Assembly: GCF_028769735.1 (NCBI RefSeq)
Contig: NC_088172.1
Location: 89,858,451 to 89,922,450 of the forward strand
Direction of reading: 5' to 3'
From: Zonotrichia leucophrys gambelii
Lineage: Eukaryota > Chordata > Aves > Passeriformes > Passerellidae
Length of the DNA: 64,000 bases
A program made the translations under genes and the position numbers. The notes under the pieces are model-generated. The model saw nothing but the letters and a program-made list of their open reading frames with translations. It did no database searches and was not told the origin of the DNA. Every line of letters begins with the position of its first letter. The first letter of the stretch is position 1. Below are positions 27,251 through 38,537 of the stretch, piece by piece.

Positions 27251-28730
27251 AAATCTTTTATAAGAACTCATCTTTCAGCTTTCAACTGTGCCTTCCAGCA
27301 CATTAAAGCAGAGGCTTTAATGTGCTGGAAGACAAAAACTGAGGCCTGTTACTGTAATGTCCCCTCACGGCCAAGTACAGCTCCAGTGAAGGCGCTGTTC
27401 CCAACATTACCTGGAGATGGTAGAGAGCACAGACTGGCACTCGTGTCTGAAATGCATGAACTACATGTTCAGTACTACCTCAGTGTGCTACAATACATCG
27501 CTGTTAAGAACTCAGAATTGTCTGCATGCTATGAAGTAACTGCATTTCTCATGTAGTAAAAAAAAGAAAAGGCAAATGTGGAATGCCTTGAAGCCTAGAG
27601 CAAAGCTGAAAGCTGCAAATTCTACAGCTGCTCTTATCTTGCATTGAAACACACTGGCTACTCCTTTGAAAGTTTTGCATTAAAAGTTAGGACAGGAGTT
27701 CTTGGTACACCCAATTACTTGCTGGGACTTGGAAAGCATTGCTACACAGAATTTTTACTGGGTGAGTTTTTACAACAAAGGCCATGTAGGAATTAGCATG
27801 AGGTTATCTTGGTTTTACAGAGCAGGGTGATTTTTTTGCATAGGTTTTTATTTTATTCTGCAAAGCTTCCCCTGGCAACATAAAAGGAGAGCTGGACGAG
27901 TGCAACAATTGCAACAATTGAACTCCCTATGACAGAAGTAACAAAATACTGCAGTGTGTGGACGATTGAGTGAGATATCAGAAATATTCCCTCTGATACA
28001 GGAAGAGAATGATGCCACATAGTATGATGCAAAGTATTTAATTCTTTACAGTCATGAACTAGAAGCTGTGTAGGCCTTGACTCAAGAGTCCAGATGTACT
28101 GGTGGACAAGTGAGTCATTTGCCAGTTCATACAGGGCTACGCCTGATGTTATGAACTTCAGACCAGTATATTCTGTGTTCTGCAAATTACTCTCTTTTTG
28201 TGTCATGACCATGATACAGTTTGGACAAAGTCTAGAGCAGAAGGTTTTAAGTAGTGAGTTCCAGAAAAATGAATGGAAGAATCCAGAATTCAGTCTCCAG
28301 ATCCACGTCACAATCTTTGTGATAATTAAAACTCCTCCAATACAGGAAATTAGATTAGATTAAATGCTTTGAGCCACTGCATGACCTCTGTATTCCGCCT
28401 TCCTTCTTGTGCAATCCATATATTATGCTGAACCATTTTTCTTTACAGAGTGATAGGAAAGGTTTTCTTTTGGGAATACTTCAGTTCTGAGCCAGCTTTG
28501 ACCTCTGACTCAGAGATCAATGCTTCTCCACAATCTAGAAAATTGGAAGGTGACCACCATCCCTTCACTGTGTCCCTGTGGCACAAAATCTTGTCTTCTC
28601 CTCTCCCACACCTGTCTGTGTGCTGACAGCAGGACCAGCTGGCTGTCCCTTGGCAGTCAGGCCTAGGCTTGCCCTCTCCATCACAAAACTGATTTGAATA
28701 CATTTACATGATTTACATTATTCAGTTCTA
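27251..28730. other. intergenic, hairpin and one long minus-strand frame
   Basis: Contains the perfect hairpin at 27292. A minus-strand frame stays open from about 28362 to 27853 (about 169 codons) and encodes two hydrophobic stretches, one near each end. No family was recognised and there is no start, promoter or splice evidence, so it is not called a gene. Confidence 0.5.
27292..27331. repeat. perfect 18-bp inverted repeat with 4-base spacer
   Basis: CTTCCAGCACATTAAAGC (27292-27309), spacer AGAG, then its exact reverse complement GCTTTAATGTGCTGGAAG (27314-27331). It could form a cruciform or, if transcribed, a tight hairpin. No transposon termini or terminator context is present. Confidence 0.95.
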
Positions 28731-28879
28731 GTGCCCAGGATTACCTCAGCTGGTCAGAGCGTGGTGTTAATAATGCCAAGGTTGTGGGTTTGATCCCTGT
28801 ATGGGCCATTCATTTAAGAGTAGGACTTGATGATCCTTGTGGGTCCCTTTTAACTCACAATATTCAGTAATCCTGTGAA
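28731..28879 (+). mobile_element. TguSINE1-like SINE with tRNA-Ile-derived head and CR1-type tail
   Basis: The head (28731-28807) is a degenerate tRNA-Ile: box A-like TTACCTCAGCTGGTCAGAGC, then GTGGTGTTAATAATGCCAAG and box B-like GGTTGTGGGTTTGATCC, closing with TATGGGCCA. The tail (28813-28879), AGAGTAGGACTTGATGATCC to TCAGTAATCCTGTGAAG, is a CR1 3' end, so it was mobilised by a CR1 LINE. I recall this SINE as described from zebra finch, which points to a songbird. It carries mutations in both promoter boxes and is probably inactive. Confidence 0.88.
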
Positions 28880-31800
28880 GGTAATTACTGCAAATTCCTG
28901 GCCTCTGAGCCAATCAGGGCTAATCAAGCCTCATGACCCCTTCAGCATAACACTGGTTGGCCATGCAGTACTATGCTTGCCTAGGAATACTGAAAATCTG
29001 TGTGGGTTACCAAGTGCTGTGTGAGTTGTCCAGCTGCAAGTAAATTTTCCCAGGCATTTAGAATGCACCTTAGAAAAAGGAACTTGAAAAGGCATTTCTG
29101 TTACCAAGTGCACCGTTGCAAACAACTATCTCAGCCAGCAAAAGGTGAAGCACACCTGTGGGGCTGGAGTAAGAAACCACAAGTTTACCACTGAGCTCAA
29201 AAAAAAAAATTTCATGTTTCTGTAGTAAAAGGACATTTTATGTATGAGAGGTTGACTTTCTGTGCACAAATCTTCTGGTTGTGTAAAGTGTCCCCAGCTC
29301 CACGGAGGAGCTGTGACAATTTATACCAGCTGAGGTGCTGCTCAGCATTTTTGGTTATGGACCTTATTTACTCATGGCTAGTTAGAGTTCCTCTGGAGCT
29401 GTTAACAGCACTGTGTGCATGTAAATCTTGCTTTAGATGACTTTGAAACAGTTAGGAGACAGCCTGCCTGTCTATAAAGTAGAAGCATCCTTGAACATAT
29501 GCCTGGCATAAGGTTAAAATAGAACAGTGCCCCAGCAATATGAAATATAGCTATTATCACCTAAGTGAAGACCTACAAATTATGTCCACTAAAAGTTGTC
29601 ACACAGGATAGTTAGGCGGTAAAAAAGTTCCCTTGTGTTTTGGCATAGCCTATTTCATTTGTGTCTGTGGTTTTAAGCACCCTCATCCCAGAAGATAGCT
29701 AGCTCCTCATTCACCTCAGGGTATTGTGCTAACTCACCGACATTTTGTTCTAGAAATTGCTCAGTCAGGGAACGGCATCAGCCGTTTTATTGAATTAAGT
29801 TTGCTAAACAGTCAAACAGCAGCCTAAGGTAGGCAAGGCCTGAGGTACTGACAGGCAGCAGCAGTTACTACTCTTTGCAGTTAAAAAGGTCAGGGTAAAT
29901 GAGAATTTAGTTGTCTGGCTAGCTACTTTCTGTGTATTCACACAGGTAATTCATATGTCCCTGTGGTGGGATGCGACTATGCTGCAAAGGTCAGGTGGCA
30001 TTTTCACAGCAAGGCCCTGAAACACAGACATTTCAGAACACACTCCTCTCCCTGTAACACTGCGAGTGGTACCAGCAGAAAACCAAGGTAACAGTGAACA
30101 AGGAAACCATTGCTTTGTAAACCTCCCTGAGCTCAGTATGCACAAAGCCAGCAGTGAGCAGGAAGAAGGAAAAAGTTCAGTCTTGTGTATCCTTATCAGC
30201 TGTCCACTTCTTGGGTGAAGCTGGTTCTGCAGAGCACATGACATTTCAATGTTCTCCTGATGTTGTGTGTGAATGTAGGGATATAAAGCACATATTTCTA
30301 GGTAGCACTAAAGGGGAAAAGTAGGTCCTCTGAAAAAATATTTCTGTACAATTTTTTAGCTTATGATACTAACTTACAACAAAACTTCTCAAGACTGTCC
30401 TTGCAAGTCATTTATACCATAAAACAAAAAATTACACTAAGTCTCCATTAGTACTGTAGCTAGTATTGTAATTAGTTTTGACAAATGTGCTCTATTAGTG
30501 GAGGTATTTTGATTTAAGATCCTGTTGAGGAGCAGTCTAAAACATACACTTTAAATTACTCTTTAAAATATGTCCCATGGTACCTCACTACAGTGTATAC
30601 AGTACACTGGCTCTGTGTAATGAATTCTTGTCCAATGTTGTCATTAAGTTGCAGTAAATATTGAAGCTACCTTAATTTTAAAATAATTTACTTCTTGATT
30701 TTAGCTGATAGATATTCTTGTATAGAAAATTAATAAAAATATGTACACGTATAAAACAGGGCAGGACTTCTGCTTTCAGCTGTTACTATGGCTGAAAGCA
30801 GAAGTCCTGGCTTCTATCAGCAGTATGGCAGTTGACTGACAACAACATGGAGAAAACAGTCATACACAGGACTTCTCAGGGTGAGAATGAAAGGAATTAA
30901 AGTCCCAGGCCCTCTCCTATCGTCTGTCATTTCTAGCACCAAATTAATTATTAATTAATTGAAATACTTCCTGTGAATAACAAAAAATCAGATCTGAAGG
31001 GTAGAAGCAACCATTTCTCATATGTGGTCAGGCCATCATGGGCACAACACTACCATGAAATGGAAAGGACAGAGAAATTCCACTGAGTAGACTGGGTGAC
31101 AAAAATGTCAGCTCTTCAGAGTTTAAAAAATAATAGTATTTTTCAGAAGTTTGATGAAACTGACTGAGATGAGGGAGAAGAAAGTCTCAAAAAATCCTTG
31201 AATCTGTCAAAGAACTGATGGAGGCAATCATTGTTACTAGAGAATCCATGGCAGATTCTCATAATATGGGATTCAACCAGAAAAGGTTCAGTTTGAACTT
31301 TCATCTTTTAGAAACTCCATTAATTAGTCTGTAGGAAATCAGGCTCAATTGCTTTCAGTGCTCACAAACTACTTGTGTTTTTTCTGGAACACAGGCAAAT
31401 TGCTGAGATGACAAATATATGTCTTCCAAGAATCTCTCTCTCCTTTTCATGAATGTCTGAATATTTTCATTTCCCAAATGTATATTTGTTTGACAGTTTT
31501 ATACCTAACAGATGTTTTATGTAGATTTATTGGTGCCTCAGACTTTTCAAGAACATGAAAAAAGGGTCTGTCTTTACCTGGACTACACTGATCGAAATTA
31601 TCTTAAACCATTGTCAAATTTCTTTCCATTCACCTCCATAAGTCTTTCCACAGGCTGCCCTCCAAGTTTTCTTTATATCTCTCTGGTTATCTATTACAGA
31701 ACTGCCATTTGGTCAGACCCTTTTTAATGTGTTACATTATCAAGATTTGACACTCTGGTGGAGCGTATTCAAAGTTTGCTTTGATTTCGACAAATTTTTC

Positions 31801-32611
31801 ATCTGTGATGTGGGGCCTTTAAAAAATGTCAGGTCTGCAGATTTCTATCGATCATATATGAACTTGTTGTTCTGACTCCACACACATCCTTTAGAAGCAG
31901 TCCAACTGCTCCTCCACTCCACACCCAGAGATTACAGACTGCACAGTTTTAGCACGTCAAACTTGGGATCCTGAAATGTTGGGAGTGCATGACTTACAAA
32001 GAAGAAAATATCTGAGGTAGAGACCTAACTAAAAATAAATGTAAATTTGAAATAGTAGATTGTGCCAGTCTCCCACAAAGGAGCAGGAGTCTGGTTGTTG
32101 TGAAAGCTTTAATAGGACAAGATTCCTAGTTAGAACTACATAGCACATCACATCAGACATTTTCGCATTACAGTTACAAAAGAGAAAGAGAAAAAAAGAG
32201 CCCCAAAGAGTTTCAAAAATGTCCGTATGAGATATGGATAGCAGGCTTCTGTAAAGAGGTTGGCCTAGAAAAAGAATTGTATTGAAAATAGGCCTGTGAG
32301 ACTCCACTCCCAGCCCATAAACAGGCACAGTTTTCTTCTCCTTTCTTACTATTGATTGGCAATCTGGAATTCCAAAAAAGGAGAAAATCTTGAAAGCTTT
32401 TGACACTGTATCTTGGATACAGTGAGGTCTTTGTTGGTTTGACTGTCACTTCTGATACATGGTGTACATCGAAGTCACAGGACAAGTAAGCATGCTGCAA
32501 TTTCAGCAAGGTGGAAAATAGGGTAAAATCCAGGGTCATTTATTCATTGTTAACCCTATTCAAGTTGAATAAAGAAGTAGCTATTCCAGTTAATGATGTC
32601 TTCTTTTACAG
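28880..32611. other. intergenic, no gene seen
   Basis: AT-rich unique sequence with the perfect hairpin at 30762 and an AATTAATTATTAATTAATT cluster of TAAT words at 30942-30960. No convincing exon or known repeat otherwise. Confidence 0.65.
30762..30809. repeat. perfect 19-bp inverted repeat with 10-base spacer
   Basis: CAGGACTTCTGCTTTCAGC (30762-30780), spacer TGTTACTATG, then its exact reverse complement GCTGAAAGCAGAAGTCCTG (30791-30809). A few further pairs form outward with mismatches. Function unknown. Confidence 0.95.
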
Positions 32612-32790
32612 CATTAGAGTTTACAAAACCATCTATCCCTAATGTCCCTATCCAGGTACAGTATAGCCTAAAAGAAGCAACCAAAAAGTCAGGAATTCAA
32701 ATATCTGAATTTCTAAGCATATTTCAGGAATTTGATATAGAACATGAGAGAGAACTTTTTCTAAAAATGATCCTTTGCAAGTCATTATCG
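32612..32790 (+). other. exon-like segment of unknown identity, next to the solo LTR
   Basis: Preceded by a polypyrimidine tract and acceptor (GATGTCTTCTTTTACAG|C) and followed by a donor-like TCG|GTGAAG, with an open frame through all 179 bases (entering with one base from an upstream exon). The peptide starts ALEFTKPSIPNVPIQVQYSL and ends ERELFLKMILCKSLS; it is rich in Lys/Glu, low in Cys/His and partly helix-forming, unlike most chance frames here. I do not recognise the family. The donor lies 11 bases before the LTR. It may be a lost or decayed gene, a non-coding exon or chance. Confidence 0.3.
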
Positions 32791-32801
32791 GTGAAGGAAG
32801 T

Positions 32802-33367
32802 TGTGCTGGTTTTGGCTGGGGCAGTTAATTTTCTTCAAAGTGTCTGATGTGAGGCTGAGTTTTGGATTTATGCTAAGCACATGACTGGTAATACAGAAAT
32901 GTTTTTGTTTATGCTGGGCAGGGCTTACCCAGAGCCAAGGCCTTTTCTGCTTCTTGTACTGCCATGCTGGCAAGGTAGTTGGGGGTGCATGAGGAGGCAC
33001 AGCCAGGACAGGTAACCACAACGGACCAAAGGGATATTCCAGACAATATTGACATCATGCTCAGTACATAAAGCTGAGGGAAGAAGGAGGAAGTCGTGGA
33101 GCATTTGCAGTGATAGCATTTGTCTTCATAAGTCACTGTTAGGCGTAATGGGAGCCTGCCCTCCTGGAGATGCCGAACACCTGCCTACCCATGGGAAGTA
33201 GTGAATTAATTCCTTGTTTTGCTTTGCTTTCCCTATTGAACAGTCTTTATCTCAACCCAGGAGTTTTCCAGCTTTTACCTTTGTGATTCTCTCCCTAACC
33301 CTGCTGGTGGGGCAGTGAGGGAGTGGTTGTCTGGGGCCTGTCTGCTGGCTGGGGTGAAACCATGACA
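32802..33367 (+). mobile_element. intact solo LTR of an avian ERVL-type endogenous retrovirus
   Basis: A 566-base element with TG...CA ends (TGTGCTGGTTTTGGC ... AAACCATGACA), flanked by perfect 5-bp direct repeats GAAGT at 32797-32801 and 33368-33372. The inside follows a bird LTR type I recognise: CAGTTAATTTTCTTC near the start, GACCAAAGGGATATTCC, a TATA-like ACATAAAGC at 33066-33074, CATGGGAAGTAGTGAATTAA, a diverged polyadenylation signal (ATTGAA) at 33235-33240, and TCTTTATCTCAACCC. The 5-bp duplication suits ERVL/ERVK-type elements. No internal region remains. Confidence 0.93.
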
Positions 33368-33383
33368 GAAGTGTTAACACTTC
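33368..33383. repeat. 16-bp perfect palindrome at the LTR insertion point
   Basis: GAAGTGTTAACACTTC is identical to its reverse complement. Its first five bases are the target site duplicated by the solo LTR, so the retrovirus integrated at the edge of this palindrome. Confidence 0.9.
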
Positions 33384-36300
33384 ATTTACTGTTTCTGAAC
33401 GCTTACTCATGGCTTGGAGAACACATTTTTCTGTCCCTCATTATGTCCTTTTTTTTTTTTGCTGTCACACTTCAGCTTTCTGAAGCCCTCTAACACCCAA
33501 AGATGCAGCTAAGTAGATATAGTGAATATCTACTAGGATACTCAAAACCAGCTGTTCATTGGGCTCTTTATTATACCCCTCTGAACGGCCAATGTGACTC
33601 ACCATGAGTAACTTCCTAAGGTGCTTAAATACCCTTTGACACTTGGCCCTAGAGCTACAAAACTTGCCTGATGTACGCTCAGCTTGAGGCATGTAAGCAA
33701 TCCCCCCTGCTCAGCCAAAAGAAAGTACAACACCGCAAACCTAACTTGCCATGATCAGTTAGAATATGATATTTTATTTGGATCTCCTCTGTCCATTGAG
33801 TGTGGCAGTGTATGCAAAACTTCATTTCCATGTCTACACAGATCCTATTTTCCCAGGGTTAAAACTTAAATCAAGTTTTTCCTTTAGGGAATACAAGCTG
33901 CAAAGAGCAGACAACCTTCATTTAAATATAAATCTATAAATCCTTTAGTCTTCACCTCTTTTAACCACATTGAGGTGAAAGCTGTTAATTGTGGTCTTTA
34001 GAAGGTATGTGTAAATGCAACCTTTTCCCCAAAAAACTTTGAAAATACATAATCAATAATATTTTTGATAAATGCTACTGCTAAAGACAAGAACTACTTG
34101 TCATAGTGAAATGCATGGGCTTGATTCTTTATTCAGCTGAGTCACCCCCTTACCTCCAGTGCTTTAAGGAATTCACTGCAAGAGCAGGATCAGGCCCTTA
34201 ATGGTCTGCCAGCTCCATACCGACATTATACCCAGACAGCTGTCACTGAAATTTATATTTAGTTGCATAAGAACAGTACATTAGATATCCTTAAATGTTT
34301 TAGGAGGCAGGATTTTTCTGACTATTCTGGCAAAACCACCAGTACATGTAGAAACCAGAGCTGTGAACAAATACTGCAGTTATGATTTACAGCACAATTG
34401 CCAGAGTCTTTCCAGCTTCATCTCTGATGGCCACTTACTCAGGCTGTCATTTTTAGCTCCACAGATTATATCTGCCTTGGCCTCTTCCACAAACACTGGA
34501 TTCACTGGAGTGTGTTGCAGACAATACAGCTATCAAACAATGAAGCATTTGTGTTCATTTTCTTCTATTTTATCTTAGGAATTCTACTATTTAGGTCACT
34601 ATCTCCTGCTTCCAGCTATTCTTTACTGAAAAATTGTAGCTCTTTTTAGGCTTAAGAAGATAAAATCAATGAATTCATCTATGTTATTCCTCTGGGTATA
34701 AAGGTCTAGATGTAATAAGTGGTATACATAGTATAAGATTACATTGCTGTTCCTGAACTGCAGCCCCAAGATTAATTGTGCCTTATAGGCCAAAATTTGA
34801 AGAGCTGCTGGATGCAGGCCTCTCTGAAAATCTGATATAACTAACACAATAAAACCCCAGTATTACCAAATTTCTCAAATGCTTTAAATGTGATCCCTCC
34901 CTAGCATGAAGAGGAAAGGTGTGAATGTATGTCTGTGTAGAATTTTAGATACAGATATGGAGAATAATGGTGAACAGATCCTCTTCCTGATTGTATCTGC
35001 CTTTCCTAAAAGAAATGAAAAAATCCACTACAGGTTTTACTTGAGAAAGATAATGCTTGGATTTTAGCAAGCAACATCACTCATTGTGAAATCCATCAAT
35101 ATCTGTGGAATAAAAATTATACTTAGATATGGCGACATACAGGAATTCCATTTACATTACATTTAAGCTCACTGATAATTCTACTGACATAAAAAATTGG
35201 TATGCTCTGAATGAGAAGATGGGTGCTTAAGAAAACAGTCATAATTTAATTTAGAATGGATTTAAGATTGTTATTACTATTTGTATGGGACTTTTTTTGC
35301 CTGGAGGAAGATGTGGCTTCATAATGAAATGCCAGCTATTGAAATACTAAACTTCTTAAGTGTACATATGTATTAATTAAAATTATGTAGATACTTTCCT
35401 AATGAAGATCTATTGTCTACCACAATCAGTCAAAAGACTCCATAACTGAGGCATACTAGTGGGCCACCAGAACCCACCAGGAAGCACAAAGGATGCTGAG
35501 CACAACCTATAAAATCTGTGGGGTCATGAGCCTGCTGCTCAACTTTCTTTCTCAGTAGTGAGGGGACAAAGCAAGTCAAATGACAAAAAGAAGTAATTCT
35601 ATCGAGTTTGTTAACTGAGAGATGGCATAGCAGGGCAATTTGGGGATAGTCAGGCCATGACCAAAAAACTTTGTCAGTTTGTCTCACCGTCAAAAAATAG
35701 GCACTTATTAAAAGTAAAATAAATAACAAATAAATAACAAAGTCTCTCCGTCATGATTAGTTTAAAAGCAGAGGGCAATAAATTGCATTTACCTCACTAT
35801 CAAAATTGGTATGTGTCACACTGACCAGCAGATTCTTTAAATTTGGTTTAAATAAGCAGCACATATGTTGTACTTGAGTGGGTAAGAAGTGACAATTGGT
35901 TGAAATGGAGTTTTTGGAGTCTCACTGCATTGGAAAGTTTGCAAGGGGTTCTTTCCACATGCTCCATGGAAAGATCATTCCCCTTGTCATACACTGAACT
36001 CTTAAGTTACAGCACTGACAATGATGATCAAGGGTGAGCTAGTATATTCAAGGACAGAGCAGTGGTGGCATTTTAGATGGGCAGCTCCAGGACCTTTTTA
36101 TTGTGAATGCTGAGAAAATCAGCAGTTAGCTGGTTTTAAACATTCTGAGTATGCTCAACAACACACAGTGACAGCATTCAGGCTGTGTCATTTCCATGCA
36201 GAACTTGGGGAACTATAATGTGGTTAGCCCCCATTATTTACCCCCATTTCAAACCTGATTAAAAGTCAGTCCTTTCAAATCACAGAATGAAATCTTCCTA

Positions 36301-37394
36301 AAAAAATACTCAACATCTACAATAGCTCCTTCCTTTCATCTTCTCAAATTGTAATTAACAAAATTATTCCTGAAAAAAAACTTTACCCTGGTTTCTTTAC
36401 AGAATTGTATCTAGGGAAACATACTGGGAAGGGAATGATGGTTAAGCTGAATACTGTTGTAGCAAAAGCCTTTCTTTTATCTTTCTCAATTTAACATTCT
36501 CATGTATCAGTACCTTAAAAGCCACTTTTGTAACTCTCATATTTAATACTGGTGGTAGTAGCCTTTTCTCATTGCCTTTTGCTTGGCTTCTGGCCTGTTA
36601 CCTGATTGTAGTGTTCTAGGAGAATCTAAACTAAGAAAAGCATACCTCAGATACACAGAGCAAATTATATTGTCTGGATAAATCAAATTTCTCCCAATAG
36701 CTGCTGTTTGGGGTTTACACTTATTTGTCATATGGACATGCAAATCTTCTTTTAAACACAAAACTGCCAGCAGAGGCTTGATGATACAACAAAATCTTGC
36801 TATTTCATGGTATGTTAGCTGTTGAGGGTATTATGATGAACTTCTTTGAAAAGCTGAAAAATGTTTTTCTGGGTTAATTTTCAGTCAGATCAGTAAATGA
36901 GTCCAATTCATCATATATTGCTCAACAGTAGCAGGGGAGGCACTTACAGCCACAGACTGTAACGCTTACTTGGGCACCTGCACAGGCTTTGGTGGCCTTA
37001 ATCACCTGACACTGATCCCACAGTGGTTAATACAAGCAAACAGAACCCAGGTAAATACTTCAGGACTGCACTGCAGCTGGTTGTGTGTTGAAACAGTTTG
37101 TCCATGAAGGACTGTTAGCTTAAATGGATCAAAGGAAGCTCTTTGTCACCACTATGGGTAGAAAACTGAGGTATCGAGTAATTAGGGAAATTACCAAATG
37201 AGGGCTTCAGGTAAAGCCCATATGGAATCTCCATTTCACTCCCTTTTACCAGTTTCTATAGTAGAGTATTTTCAAAAACAGACTAGAAAAATGTGAAAAA
37301 AAGTTTAATGATGACTTACAAATATACAATACTTACATTTTCAAGAGTTACAAAAACGGCATACTACAGAAACCAAAAGCTTCCCCCAACCTTT
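33384..37394. other. intergenic, no gene seen
   Basis: Unique AT-rich DNA between the solo LTR and the ETAA1 3' end, with one old palindromic repeat at 34118. No coding frame with support. Confidence 0.65.
34118..34202. repeat. ancient palindromic amniote repeat
   Basis: GGGCTTGATTCT at the left and AGCAGGATCAGGCCC at the right are the mirrored termini of an old fold-back repeat family (GGGCCTGATCCTGC). The middle is diverged. Same general class as the copy at 17842, different family. Confidence 0.4.
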
Positions 37395-38421
37395 GGAGGA
37401 ACATTTCCTAGTTATTTATTTACAAAGAAAAATTACAGTCACTTTTCACAGTGTCACATGTTTACATATAAACACTTCTCAGTTGAAAAATATCTTGCAG
37501 CTTACCCAGAAGCAGTTTTTGCAGTCTGAGCCCTACACTCATCTATCAGAACAAAAATTCTATCAGACCCTTAGGCTGACATGACACAGCATTCTTATAA
37601 TTTAACCTTTGTTAATTTAGCCTTTGTTTGAGAATATGTACAACTCAGATGGCTAAACTGATGCATAGTTGAGATTTCACCTGGTGTATTACGTATTGCT
37701 CATGATTGCGTAAATGGCATAGGCTACCTTTTTTAATTAGGTTGGTGATGTGCCTTTAGAAAAAGGTGGTTTAATTTCCTTAAGGTATTTATATTTATAA
37801 GTTCTTCCTGAAAGGAATTTAAAAGAATATACCATGTCCTCTGCAGGGCACTTTTTCACACAATGAAAATTCTGTAATAAATTCTTCCTTCTCAATGTAC
37901 AGTTCTTACCCCTAGTAAGGGACAAACTGAGCACATTTTCCAAAGTCTGTTCATTTCCATCAGTTTTCTGATGTTGGAAGTTTCTTAGATTGTAGTTATT
38001 AACCCAACATTTTAAAACTTTCTTCTACCTGAGAGCAAACATTAGTATTTCTTAGTCTGTGTGTACTTGAGAGTCTTCTTGTAGATTAGAATACCTGTGG
38101 TAACACAGCCAAAACACAACCAGTCTATTTTTGACACCTTCATTATGTGAGTATACCAATACTTTCATGATTTTCAGGCGATACTCAACAGAATCTTCAT
38201 CTAGCTGAATGTAGTTTGGGACTGCACATTTATACTGATTGTTTTTAATTTAAACTAAGTACCTCCAGAGTATTAGTTATAGTTCAGTTCCAGATCTTTT
38301 TATATTCAAAACCAGAAAATGCGTGCCATCAATAGCTGTGATCAGAGTTCAAAAAGTGTCTTCCAGCATTACAGTATTTCCCTACCAAAAGCTTACTCCA
38401 CAGACAAAATACACTCCAAGT
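37395..38421 (-). other. ETAA1: probable ETAA1 3' untranslated region
   Basis: The stretch after the ETAA1 stop is AT-rich, without repeats or introns that I can see. It runs about 1 kb to the first canonical AATAAA on the minus strand. The end is inferred from that signal; ATTAAA variants within it (for example near 37732-37737) could give shorter forms, and one near 37304-37309 a longer form. Confidence 0.45.
37415..37420 (-). terminator. ETAA1: candidate polyadenylation signal AATAAA for ETAA1
   Basis: AATAAA on the minus strand (TTTATT on plus), about 1 kb after the stop codon. Beyond the expected cleavage site the minus strand is G/T-rich (AAGGTTGGGGGAAGC, then TTTTGGTTTCTGT), a suitable downstream element. 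Confidence 0.45.
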
Positions 38422-38537
38422 TCAAGCATCTTTAAAGAATGCCTGTGTTCTGGACTTTCTTCGTGCAAGAGCTTCTTGTTTTTTTCTTTCAATCTCCTCT
38501 TGAGAACATTTTCTATTTTTTTGTTCTACCACAGACA
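38422..38537 (-). CDS. ETAA1: ETAA1 coding exon 6 (residues 915-952), C-terminal RPA32-binding motif
   Basis: This short terminal exon follows a T-rich tract and the acceptor TTTATTTACAG|TG. With the G from exon 5 it reads V-SVVEQKNRKCSQEEIERK, then KQEALARRKSRTQAFFKDA and a TGA stop at 38424-38422. The EEIERKKQEALARRK helix is the RPA32C-binding type also found in SMARCAL1, TIPIN and UNG. It is 1784 bases beyond exon 5, so a simple open-reading-frame scan misses it and gives a wrong C-terminus. Confidence 0.94.

Noticed and set aside
28731..28807. tRNA-Ile gene
   Set aside because: Mutated promoter boxes and a fused CR1 tail show a SINE head, not a tRNA gene.
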